Assembly: GCA_947683625.1 (NCBI GenBank)
Contig: CANTUR010000460.1
Span: 3,277,001-3,341,000 of the forward strand
Direction: 5' to 3'
Source: Mallotus nudiflorus
Lineage: Eukaryota > Streptophyta > Magnoliopsida > Malpighiales > Euphorbiaceae
DNA: 64,000 bases
Positions within the stretch are counted from its first letter, which is position 1; every line of letters starts with the position of its first letter. Position numbers and translations under genes: made by a program. This document shows, piece after piece, positions 53,970-64,000 of this stretch. The notes beneath the pieces were generated by a model. The model searched no databases and had not been told where the DNA came from. It saw only the letters and a program-made list of their open reading frames with translations.

Positions 53970-55110
53970 ATGAATCAGAGTCCTAAAGCCTTAGCAAAGG
54001 AAATCCTGAATAGACTGGAAAGAAGCCCTATCAACCCATTTTACTTGGAAGCTGAACCAACTTCACTTGAATTTGAACAAATGGAACAACAACGAGGGAA
54101 ATGGACCTTAGAAGACATCAAAGGAGCTTTGATGGATGACATGAGGGCTATGATGCAAGATGAGTTGAGACAAGCACTATCTGGACTGATGCAACTTATT
54201 GCTATCAACCACCACCTACAATTAAACAACCACCTGTTGCTGCTGCTATCCCACCTACTGTGGATGCTCTGCCTACTGCCAATAATGCTGGGGAAACCTA
54301 CTGCTAGAAACCCACCTACTATCGATATAAAGCCGGAGGATGTCGAGAATTACATAGTAAAGAAGGTGAAGGAAGAATCCCTTGAACTGGTACACAACTA
54401 TGAGTCTAAACAGATGCGAGCATTGACCTAGAAGATGTCCAAAATGGAAGAGCTAATCAGGGGACAAAGCATGGGGTATTCATTTGACTTCAATGACATG
54501 TTGTAGATGGAAGATGATAGGCTGCCTAATAAATTCAAGATGCCATAATTGCAGAAATTTAATAGGAGAGGAGATCCGAGGATTTATCTCAGCTAGTACA
54601 CAATAACCATGAGCATTACTCAAGCACCATTAGCTGTGATTACTAAGTTTTTTATATTATCCTTAGAGGAAATAACTGTAAACTAATATCATGGGCTGGA
54701 AAAATCTGTGAGAGTTGACTAGAAAGAATTATGTACTTCCTTTGTAAGACAATATAATTATAACACCCAGTTGGAAGTGTCCATCAGAGATCTAGAACTA
54801 ACAAAGCAGAAACCCAATAAATCTTTCTCTAATTTCCTTACCAAATTCATGAATAAAGTAGGGCTTATAAAGAATAAGCTGGCCAAGACGGATTGGGTTA
54901 GGATGATAGTTCAGAATGTGTCACCTAATCTACTTGAGAGGTTATAGATGATGAACCCTAAAACTTTCATAGACTTATATGATGATGGTAAGCAAGTAGA
55001 AGAGACTAAGAATGACAAGAAAATAAGCTTTAAAGGCATTGAAACCTGAAACTACCTAACCTAGGGCACACAATAAGGAAGTACTAGCCGAGCTACGGAG
55101 GTGTATGTAG
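53970..55110 (+). pseudogene. gag of element E
   Basis: ATG at 53970; 153 codons open, then a frame change and stops. Gag core about 54530-55030 (LQKFNRRGDPRIYLS, the VRVD-KELCTSF region, and TKFMNKVGLIKNKL). It shares block order with gag of B; TAG replaces Gln at 54595-54597 and Trp at the VD-stop-KELC site (about 54719), as in B. It keeps CAG at 54768-54770 where B has TAG. Confidence 0.8.
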
Positions 55111-56790
55111 TTTAGTAACCCTGAAGATTCTCCAACTTCAACTAACCACTCTCCAAAGTTCTAAAATGATTGATCCAAAAAGGCCTTCTCTGATCCTTAA
55201 CCTTCTCCAAACCACCTAACCTAAATGTCCCAGGCTATAACCCCAATAGCTACTGTAAGTTTCACCAAGTAGTTAGCCACTCCATAAACACATGTATTCA
55301 CCTTAAGCATGAGATCCAAAACCTAATAGACTCCAAAAAAATCATAGACCCTGAAAAATCCAACTCCAACCCAAACATTAAAAATAATCCTTTCCCTGAT
55401 TACTAAAATGTCCCACCACTGGCCACCATGATGATTAACTCAGGAGTGAGAAAAGAAGAAGTGCTAAATTCTTTTGAAAACCTAAACCCTACAGCTAATG
55501 GAGAGTTTCCTAATGCCTTTAAAGGAGTTGAGGATTTGTTGGGGCAGCCCTCAGGGAAATTTGACTATAAGGTGTTCTATTCCAAACTACCCTCTACAGA
55601 TATCCCAGTTGAATCAATTATGCCCTCAGGATGGGGTGATGAGTTTAATGACGAGAAAGAATCTAAAACCCTAGAACAACCAAGAGTTGAGGATTTATCA
55701 GGGCAGCCGTCAGGCTAATTTAATTATAGGGTCTTCTATTCAAAGCCTGCTTCCAGTTATATACCTTTTGAGGGGATTGTGCCCTTAGGATGGGGTGATG
55801 AATTTGGTAATGGGCCAATGAAAGAAGAGAATAAGGAGTCTCTAACTCCCAAACAAGGGATTGAGGAATTACTGAGAGCACATCTGAGAAAGCTTAGCAT
55901 GGAGGGCAAGGAAACATGCACAATAAAAGTATGGAAGGATGGAAAGAGGGACATAATCATCAAAGTTGTAGACATTTAGTATGAATCTGATGAAGAGAGT
56001 CTCATTGGTCTGGATGTATGGAGAGATGACCCCAAAGTGAATTATGTCACTAGAAGTGGGAGGAATTACAAGGCAGTAGAAAAGAAGATTGAGAGAGATG
56101 TAGAAAGAGAAGAGACAAATGATACAGATGATGCAGAAATAGAAGAAGGGGAAAAGGAAGACCTAATTCTAGAACAATTGAAGAAGGCTAAGGAAAATAT
56201 CAGTATTTGGGAACTACTGATGCACTCAGGTAGCCATAGAAGAGCTTTAGTGAAAGCCCTGTCGAACATGAATATTGAAACAACAGCCACACCCGAGGCT
56301 ATGGTAGCAAAGGTTACGGAAAAGAAACACAGGTTGATAACCTTCTTAGATGATGACCTACCTTTGGAAGGAAGAAATCATAACAAGGCATTGTTTATTC
56401 CAAGTGAAGTAAAAGGGAAAAAACCAACTTTACTACATTTGATGATGGTTCTACCATTAATGTATACCCATTGAAGATTTTACCTAAATTAGGTTTGAAA
56501 GTTGAAGACTTGATAAATCAAACCTCATAATCAGAGCCTATAATGACAACACTAGGAATGTGAAAGGGACATTCCAAGGTTAAAATAGGACTTGTAGAAT
56601 CAACCATTGTGTTCACTGTACTGGATATACCAGTTACTTATGCCTTGTTATTGGGAAGGCCATGGTTCCATGCTTTGGGAGGGGTACACTCGACTGTGCA
56701 CCAAAAGATAAAATTCCCTCTTGAAGGACATGTAGTGATAATCAAAGCAAAGACTAATGCATCTGTGGTTGCCATACTGGAAAAATAGAA
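55111..56790 (+). pseudogene. Element E: gag C-terminus and aspartic protease
   Basis: An Asn/Pro-rich stretch with two direct repeats in protein (RVEDLSGQPSG near 55690 and GVEDLLGQPSGKFDYKVFYS near 55525). An acidic block follows (56037-56290, ENISIWELLMHSGSHRRALV) that matches SIWELLMNSRAHLEVLV of B. Protease begins DDDLPLEGRNHNKALF (about 56350-56395). The active site reads FDDGSTIN (about 56437) in a shifted frame, and LLGRPWFHALGG is at about 56648-56683. Confidence 0.78.
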
Positions 56791-57236
56791 ATAAGTGTGT
56801 GTTCCTCCTAGTTTTTAAATTATTGGGATATTTGACAAGATTGAGATGGACCCAAGGGTTGTAAAAATGATGGAGAACATAAATTACCAACTTGGATGAG
56901 GGCTAGGCAAGAATGAGCAAGGAAGTCCTAAGCTACTAGAATTCAAGATTCAAAATGATACAAAAGGATTAGGGTGTGCTGAGACAGGATTTACTGGCAG
57001 AAAATCAAGAAAGAAGGAGAAGGCTAAGAGAAATAAGCCTTTGGGGAGAGTTGGGTCGTTAAGTGAGAATTTCATCAAGTTAGGAGAGGGAAAGTACTAT
57101 TTGGGTGCTAAGGAGTCCATTAATGTCCTTGGAAAAAATTTTTCTAGGTTCAAGATATTCAATGACTAAATTATGGAAAACTTAGTCGAGAGCAATAAAG
57201 AAGAAGTGATGAAGCAAGTAGCTGGAAGAATGGGGG

Positions 57237-58950
57237 ATGCTGCTGTGTCTACCACCTGAAGAGGAGCCACCCCAGGATTTAGTTACTCTAATTGGTGATA
57301 GGTTTACTAATGTTTTTTATGAAGAAATTAATGTAATAACATCCGGTCTCTATGAGGATGAAAGCTGTGTTTTTCCTTTGGTTAATGGTATGAACGTTGG
57401 TTTTGCTTACTTGTATGATGTGCATTATGATAGTTATGTGCATTATAATTTTGATCATTCATGCATGTTTGACATTAATTCAATTCAGTTTGATTCATTT
57501 AACATGGGAACGAATGATAATCCAAAGAACATTTCTATATCACATGATGTAACTCCTGAAGAGAGGGAAAATTTTAAGAAAATACTAACAAAAAGAAAGG
57601 TAGTATTTACTTGGACCTATGAAGATATGCCAGGTTTAGACAAGGACATTGCAGAGCATCACATTCCAACTCATCCAAAAATAAAACTAGTTAAACATAA
57701 ATTGTGCAGGCTGAGACCAGAATGGACTGAAGAGATAGGAAAAGAAATTGCTAAACAAATACAGGCCAGCTTTTTAAAGGTAGTAGATTATCCCCAATGG
57801 TTAGCAAACATAGTCCTGGTGCCTAAGAAAGATGGTAAGGTGTGAATGTGGACTAATTTCAAGGATTTAAATAAAGCATGTCTAAAGGATGACTTCCTTT
57901 ACCTCACATCGATGTGATAGTCGATAGTGCGGTGTCAAGTGTGATGTACTCCTTTATAGATGGGTTCTATGGGTAAAATTAGATAATGATGGTAGTTATG
58001 GATAAGATCAAGATAGCTTTCATCATGGAATAGGGGACATATTACTACCAAGATATGCCTTTTAAGTTGAAGAATGCAGGTGTAATATATCAAAGGGCGG
58101 CCACCGCTCTTTTCCATGATATGATGCATAAGGAAGTGAAAGTATATGTAGATGATATAATGTTCAAGTTAGAAACAAGAGAGGGGCATTTTGAAGCACT
58201 GGAAAAATTCTTGGCACGTATTAAGAGGTATAATTTAAGACTCAACCCAAAGAAATGTGTTTTTAAAGTTATTTCAGGGAAGTTGCTGGGGCATATAGTT
58301 AGTAGTAGAGGAATCGAAGTGGATCCAGATAAAGTGAAAGCCATTCAAGAAATACCAGCACCAAGGACAAAGAAAGATATGAGAGGGTTCATAGGCATGT
58401 TACAATATATTATTAGGTTCATTATAAAGCTTACTAATATTTGTGACCCAATCTTCAAGCTTCTAAGAAAAGATCAACCTGTAAAGTGGAATGATGACTG
58501 TCAAAAGGCATTTAATAAGATAAAGGAGTATCTCACTAATCCACTTGTAGTTAAACCCTTAATCCTATATTTGGCTCTAGAAGAAAAGGTAATAGGGGCA
58601 ATGTTAGCATAAGAAGGGCTAGATGGGATAGAGCATGCAATGTATTACCTTAGCAAGAAGTTCCTATCGAATGAAGAAAAGTATGATTTGGTGGAGAAGA
58701 CATGTTTGATAATGATCTAGGCAATAAGGAAATTGAGGAATTACTTTTAGTCTTATAAGGTTCAAGCCATTTCAAAAATAGACCCCCTAAGATACTTACT
58801 GCAGGCACCTGCTCTGATTAGAAGGATATATCAATGGCTCATTCTCTTGACTAAATTTGATATATAGTACAGTACTATAAAGGTTATTAAGGGATGGGCA
58901 GTAGTGGAATTCCTAGCTTAAAATGCAGTAGAGGGTGATGAACAGTGGAG
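57237..58950 (+). pseudogene. Element E: protease-RT linker, RT and RNase H
   Basis: An open 202-codon run (57237-57845) carries FDINSIQFDSFNMGTNDN, the RT entry block and DYPQWLANIVLVPKKDGKV. After a break, the 185-codon run 58055-58612 has YVDD at 58145-58156 and LNPKKCVFKVISGKLLGHIVS. RNase H continues to about 58950 with stops. This is the best-preserved pol segment in the window and the best template for classifying the family. Confidence 0.88.
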
Positions 58951-58989
58951 TCTAGAATTCCCAAATGAGAATCTAGAAATTGTAGAGTA

Positions 58990-59532
58990 TCGGGAATGAA
59001 AGCTTTATTTTGATGGTGTAGTAAACAATAAAGGAGTGATCCTCATCATGCTAGAGGGAGAAAACATACCAATGGCCAAGAAGCTGGATTTCAAAGTAAC
59101 TAATAATATGGCTGAGTATGAAGCGTGCATTCATGGAGTAAAAGCAGTAATGACAATTAGAGCAAAGGAATTATTAGTATACAAGGATTCTATATTGGTT
59201 ATCAGCCAAACTAATGAGGAATAGGAAGTGAAAGAGGAAAATCTGAAACCGTTCATCTATTATTTGAAATCTTTAACAAATAATTTCACCAAGTGTCTCT
59301 TTATCCATCTATCAAGAGATGACAATCAAATGGTAGATGCACTGGCAACACTCTCTTCAATTTGGGATAATGTGACTGGGTTGACAATGAGGTTATTAGT
59401 GATCATGAAATCAAAGGCTCCATGTTATGGGGGTGAGCAGATTATAGGAATTCAGATAGGGCCTTAAGAGAAGCCAAGGTTTTATGATATTCAGAGGTTC
59501 ATTGAGGAAGGAAAATATCCATATGAGGCCAC
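58990..59532 (+). pseudogene. Element E: second RNase H, cut by element D
   Basis: KLYFDGVVNNKGV (first Asp, 58999-59037), AEYEACIHGVKAV (Glu), LVYKDSILVISQ (third Asp) and QMVDALATLSS (last Asp) keep all four acidic positions, apart from a stop at 59221. After the RNase H, the polyprotein continues toward integrase as FYDIQRFIEEGKYPYEATV and ends at 59532 where the LTR of D begins. The matching place in B is about 18340-18390. Integrase of E is missing from the window. Confidence 0.85.
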
Positions 59533-61697
59533 TGTAGACAGCGGGGTTTAGCGCATGTCTAAGATTTTAGCAACCATAAAACTGTTTGAGCTCAAGGCTC
59601 TAGAGAACACACTAACCACTATCACAAAGACATGAAGTGAAGATGAGGAGTTGCCACCTAGGGTAATAATTGGGACAAATCAAAAAATGGTGGTACTTGA
59701 TTCCCTAAATGAAAGTCAGCACCACAACTAGGAGATTATGGGTCTGGAATATTAACTTCTTTTAGTCTCGTGTTATTTTAAAATTACTTTATAAATTACT
59801 ATTTTATCCTCTATTTACATACAATTTCATATAAACCCTTAAAAAACAATCAACTCTAGGCAAACTAGTCATGAAATATACAAGTAAACAATGCATTCAT
59901 TAAAACTCCTAATCCCTAAGTTAGTCTAATCTATATTGATTTTAATTAAATAAGCTAAATCTACATATTTTAATTTATAGGTGAGCCTAAAAACTAATGG
60001 GCCTAATCTTTATTCAATTTTAATTTAAGTGGACCTAAGTCTATTTATTTTAATTCTAAAAGTAGGCCTAGATCTACAAATTATAAAGTATTTAATTTAG
60101 TGAGCCTAATTCTACATGTTTTAATTCTAGAATGATCTTAAATCTACAAATTATAGGAAAGCTTAAGTTAAATAGGCTAAGTCTAAATTAATTAAATTAA
60201 ATTAGGTGGGCCTATATCTAATTAACTAAATGAGCCTAAATTATCTATATCCTAAATCTAATTAACTATGGGTCTAAAATGCATTTTAACTAATTAAACC
60301 TAAAAAAACCTAAATTTAAATGGGTTAAAGTCTAATGTGGGCCTAGAGCCCAAAACAAATAAACACAAGTAAACAAGCCCAAAAATAATAAAAAATTACC
60401 AAAATAAATAAATAAAATATCAAACAATTAATTAAATCTGTTCCAAAACCCTAATTTAATTAAAATGACCACAAACAAAAAAAATAAAATAATTAATCAA
60501 GCAAACTAATTTTACTAACTTAAATCTAATCTAATTTTGTTTAAGCAACCTAAGGATTTCTATAACCATTAATTTTAATTAATTACCCACCCTAATTTTA
60601 CTAACCAATTAATCAAAATTAAACACACAAGCATACCCATCAAATTTCATTATTCTCACTATTGGGGCTATTACAACGTGCTAATAAAAAAAAGAAAAGA
60701 AAATTAATACAAGCCAAAATAAATAAAAAAACAAAAGAATAATAAACAAACTAAATAAAAACCCTAGAAATTAAGTTTAGCTACATGTTTCCATCCATGT
60801 CATTCTATGAATCTTCATAGATTTAATTCTCCAAATATGATCATTATGTGATCTCTTCCATAATCACCATCATAAAAGGGTAAAATAATGATTAGTGAAT
60901 AAAATTATAAAAAATTAAGTAAAATTGAAATTTAACAAAATCAAAATTATAATAAAAGAAGAAAAATAAAAGAAAGTAGGAAGAAGATAATGCTTATGGA
61001 TGCATGTGGCTGGCTCCTTAGACTAATAAAATAACCTTTTATTTGTTGAATAGATCTTCAAAAAACTTGTTATTTTCTCCTAAAAAAACCTCTTGCTCCT
61101 TGCCTCAAGTATTTTTATTTCCAGTATTATTTTATTTCCCATCCCCCTGCCAAGAGCCTAGGCTCTCCTTTTATAGAGAGAAAAAATAAAAACCCTAATT
61201 TATGTACTAAGAGTTCCAATTTTGAAGGAACTTATTTCTTGAAGAGTTCCAATTTTTAAAGGAATTTATTTCCTGTAGATGTAGAAAAATCCCATAATAA
61301 ATTTAAAATTTTTTTAAACTAATCAAAACTCAGGAAAATATTTTTTATTTTCTATAAAAAATACAAAAACAGATGAAAAACATGTAATTTTGAACATAAT
61401 TGCATAATTTCGATTCGAATTATGTAATTCTAATTGGAATTACATAATTCTAATCAGAATTCTATAATTCTAATTTTTTTAATTATAAAAAGTCCCCTGA
61501 AAGAAATTAAAATTTTCAATTAAGTCTTAAAAAGGTATTACAATTAAGTCCTTAAAAAATAATGAAACTCTTTTTGAAAACATATTCGAACTTTTGAGGT
61601 TTTGAACTTCAAGTGTTGAAGACCTACTTTTAACATTTTCATCATTAGAGTCTTTTGTCACATCCATATTTTATTATCTTGAAATTGGGTGTTTACA
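59533..61697 (-). repeat. 3' LTR of element D (minus orientation, 2,165 bp)
   Basis: In minus orientation it starts TGTAAACACC (61697) and ends GCTGTCTACA (59533). Same family as copies A, C and G. It is preceded on the minus strand by a good polypurine tract. The left flanking pentamer is GCCAC within E; the other end of D is outside the window. Confidence 0.87.
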
Positions 61698-61712
61698 GTT
61701 GCCCCCCTTTGT
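61698..61712 (-). promoter_or_regulatory. Polypurine tract of element D
   Basis: The minus strand reads CAAAGGGGGGCAAC directly before the LTR start. Confidence 0.75.
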
Positions 61713-61869
61713 CGCTGTTTGCTTGACAAATTATAGCAAAGAAAATAAACACAATTTGTTTTGAACAAAGTTTGGGTACTTACTTATGCTCCTTGAAGCT
61801 TTGATCATTGGTTCATGATAAATTCTTATGTTGTTGTACAACACTAGGCATAAACTTAAAACATTTAAG

Positions 61870-62565
61870 GAAACATTATACTCGGACGTATAGTATTAAT
61901 TTAGATGGATACATCACACTTAGTTGTATGATGTTGACTATACTCAGTCGTATAGTCTGATTTGAAATGATACATTGCACTCAGTCGTACAACATTGACT
62001 ACACTCGATCGTATAGTTTGATTTAAAAAGATACATTGCACTCGGTTATACAATGTCGATAACACTCGGTTGTATAGTCTGATTTGAAAAGATACATTGC
62101 ACTTAGTCGTAGAATGCCAACTACACTCAGTCGTATAGTTTGATTTAAAAAGATACATTGCACTCGGTCATACAATGCCGACTACACTCATTTGATTTGA
62201 AATGATACATTACACTTGGCTGTACAATGCCGACTACACCCGATCGTATAGTCTAATTTGAAAAGATACATTGCACTCAGTCGTACAATGCCAACTACCC
62301 TCAGTCATATAGTCTAATTTGAAAAGATACATTGCACTCGATTGTACAATGTTGACTACACTTGGTCGTATAGTCTAATTTGAATTGATGCATTGCACTC
62401 GGTCGTACAATATTGACTACACTCAGTTGTGTAGTCTGAATTGAATGATACATTGTACTCGATCGTACAATGCCGACTACACTTGGTCATATAGTCTGAA
62501 TTGAATTGATGCATTGTACTTAGTCGTACAATGCCGACTATACTCAGTCATGTAGCATTGATTTC
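61870..62565. repeat. Tandem array of element D, CTCGGTCGTA type (about 60 bp units)
   Basis: About eleven units. A typical unit reads CACTCGGTCGTACAATG, then CCGACTACACTCGGTCGTAT, then AGTCTGATTTGAAAAGATAC. Each unit has two half-copies of ACTCGGTCGTA. Homologous to the array at 44455-44880 in G, but more regular. Confidence 0.9.
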
Positions 62566-62841
62566 TTTATGTTGACAATTTAATAATTCAAAGAATTATC
62601 AAATTATGTAGCTTTGCAATTTAGGACTAAATTGCAAGAAAAGCTTTGGACTTGAATGCAAATAAAGTTAAGGGACTAAAATGGACCTTTGCCATTTTAA
62701 TATATTTTTCGATACCCTTCCTCATTTCCCATCTCTTTCATTCTTCTTCTTTTTTTTTTCTTTCTCTTTTTCTTGATTTTGAAATCTCGGTTCTTTAATT
62801 ATTCTTTCATTTAAGCTCCAATCTGGAATCCATCTAATCCT
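62566..62841 (+). promoter_or_regulatory. Spacer and probable promoter of the reverse-oriented PMD gene of D
   Basis: Between the array and the ATG at 62842 lie a TATA-like TTTTAATATATTTTT (about 62696-62710) and a strong CT-rich leader (62710-62780). The arrangement matches that upstream of the PMD gene in B, relative to its own element. Confidence 0.5.
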
Positions 62842-64000
62842 ATGGCTCATCTAGGACGCAGGCTATATGGAAGCAGCTCGAGGCAATCAGATCCAGTCAT
62901 ATCTCAACTGCATTTTCCTCAAAACATTCTGGGGCTCAATGAAAGGGAAGAGATGCTCACTTTGACTTTCTTGCACTTTCACAAATGCTTACAGGCTAGT
63001 GATGAGGTAATTTTATCTTCTGTCTTTTACTCTATAAAAATATATTTCTGTTAATATATTAATATATTTATGCATGAAATTATAGAATATCTTTTATAAA
63101 AATTAGACAAAATTACATTAAATTGTCAATTTTGAAGCAAAATTTTTCAAAAAACATGTCATAGGACTAACAAAATTTAGTTTGATTTCTAAATTTTTGG
63201 TCAAGAATCTAAATTTCAGATCTGAATTTTTTTTGGATTTTTGATCAAAATCTAGAAATCCGATTAAAAATCCAGTTTTTCAATCCTTTTTTTAAATAGG
63301 AATGAAAATAAACAAAAATTAAAAGTTAGTAAGGAAAGTAATCCTATCATTTTCTGAATTTTATTCAGAAACCACTGAATTTCTCGGGTTGCTTTCACTT
63401 GGCTCGAGAAAATCTTTCTTGATTTATCGGGAGAGGTAGAACAACACATCTGGGTGTCTGGCTTTTGATACTTCATTGCTACCCTGTTGACTGCTTAAGG
63501 TAGGTTAGATCAATATTCTCTTTTTGCCCTTATCGAGAGGGGGGTAGATACTACTCTCACCTTTCACATGCAAGTGGGTGAGCTGACTATTTCTCCCATG
63601 ACCTTTTATGCTATTAATAGGATCACTTTTAGAGGTACCCTAGTTCCTTTTGATATCCATTACTGCACTCTTGCCAAGGATAATATGAGTCATTATGTTC
63701 ATGATTTGCTTGGGTTTGTTCCGACATGGAAGAATCAAAAGAACGTGCTTCTTTCTTTTTTTGTTCAGGGTTTCAAGAGGTTACCCATTACTACACCTTG
63801 TTAGATCCTTCAGAAGGAAAAATGCTTCTTATTGATACTATTAAGCACTACCCTCTTTTGTGAGATTAGTCCTAAGGTTAGCATTGTGCTTCTTGGTCCC
63901 CTTCAAGATCTTACTAGAGTACCTACCTTCGATTGGGGATTCGCAGCTCTTGCCTATCTCTACTATAGACTGGATACTATTTATAGAGGTGTTATGATGA
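62842..64000 (+). pseudogene. Reverse-oriented PMD gene of element D, partial
   Basis: Opposite in strand to element D. Exon 1: 62842-63006 (MAHLGRRLYG through ASDE), donor GTAATT. An intron of about 500 bases follows; acceptor near 63505. Exon 2 has TTLTFHMQVGELTISPMTFY (63549-63608), VPFDIHYCTLAKDNMSHYVHD, a stop at 63802, then PKVSIVLLGPLQDLTRVPTF and WGFAALAYLYYRL (about 63934-63975), the PMD signature also seen in B (WGRCALAYLYRSM). It runs off the window. Exon 1 is similar to that of B (165 against 150 bases, both ending in an acidic Glu codon before the donor). Confidence 0.72.

Noticed and set aside
61901..62158. Repeat protein in the array of D
   Set aside because: Same reason: an array with a stop-free frame, not a gene.

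Overview
The window is nuclear DNA of a flowering plant, most likely a eudicot. It is AT-rich, has one ordinary intron-containing host gene, and is otherwise filled with nested, decayed plant retroelements. No prokaryotic, organellar, CRISPR or RNA-gene feature was seen. The species cannot be named from the sequence alone.

Layout. (1) 1-5190, minus strand: an endogenous caulimovirid (plant pararetrovirus) fossil with a TATA box, leader, tRNA-Met primer site, movement-protein-like region and capsid/zinc-knuckle region. It is split by a 2,080 bp solo LTR (181-2260) with a perfect CTTTA target duplication. (2) 6067-10549 and 28185-29150, minus strand: one plant L1-type LINE cut in two by a 17.6 kb Ogre/Tat-type Ty3/Gypsy element, here called B (10550-28184, plus strand). 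B has both LTRs, PBS, PPT and gag-pol, and downstream of pol it carries two reverse-oriented genes: a DUF7745-like ORF and a plant-mobile-domain (PMD) gene with an intron. Each of these has its own TATA box. B's 3' LTR is itself interrupted by an 826 bp solo LTR with a perfect CCCAC duplication. (3) 29150-36700, plus strand: the only intact host gene, a 10-exon GPI-anchor-type aspartic protease (aspartic proteinase-like protein 1 family, 538 residues). (4) 36700-40570: AT-rich intergenic DNA with a 732 bp long-inverted-repeat element and a Stowaway-like MITE. (5) 40570-64000: a nest of Tat-lineage elements. Element F (plus, 401 bp LTR, Retand-like pol) is broken in gag by G (minus; 3' LTR, tandem repeats and unclassified DNA only) and is ended by E (plus; Ogre-like, 5' LTR to second RNase H). 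E is cut by D (minus), of which the 3' LTR, PPT, a repeat array and the start of its reverse-oriented PMD gene are visible before the window ends.

The LTRs of solo copy A and of C/E, D and G belong to one family of about 2.1 kb that begins TGTA and ends CTACA. B is a related but separate family. Nearly all element ORFs carry in-frame stops, many of them TAG where a related copy or the family has Gln (CAG) or Trp (TGG), as expected from cytosine-methylation decay. The most unusual signal is the reverse-strand cargo of the Ogre-type elements: it has its own promoters, CT-rich leaders and intron, and recurs in two elements. Related antisense ORFs have been described in Tat-lineage elements, so the novelty lies in the two-gene, promoter-bearing layout rather than in the mere presence of an antisense ORF.
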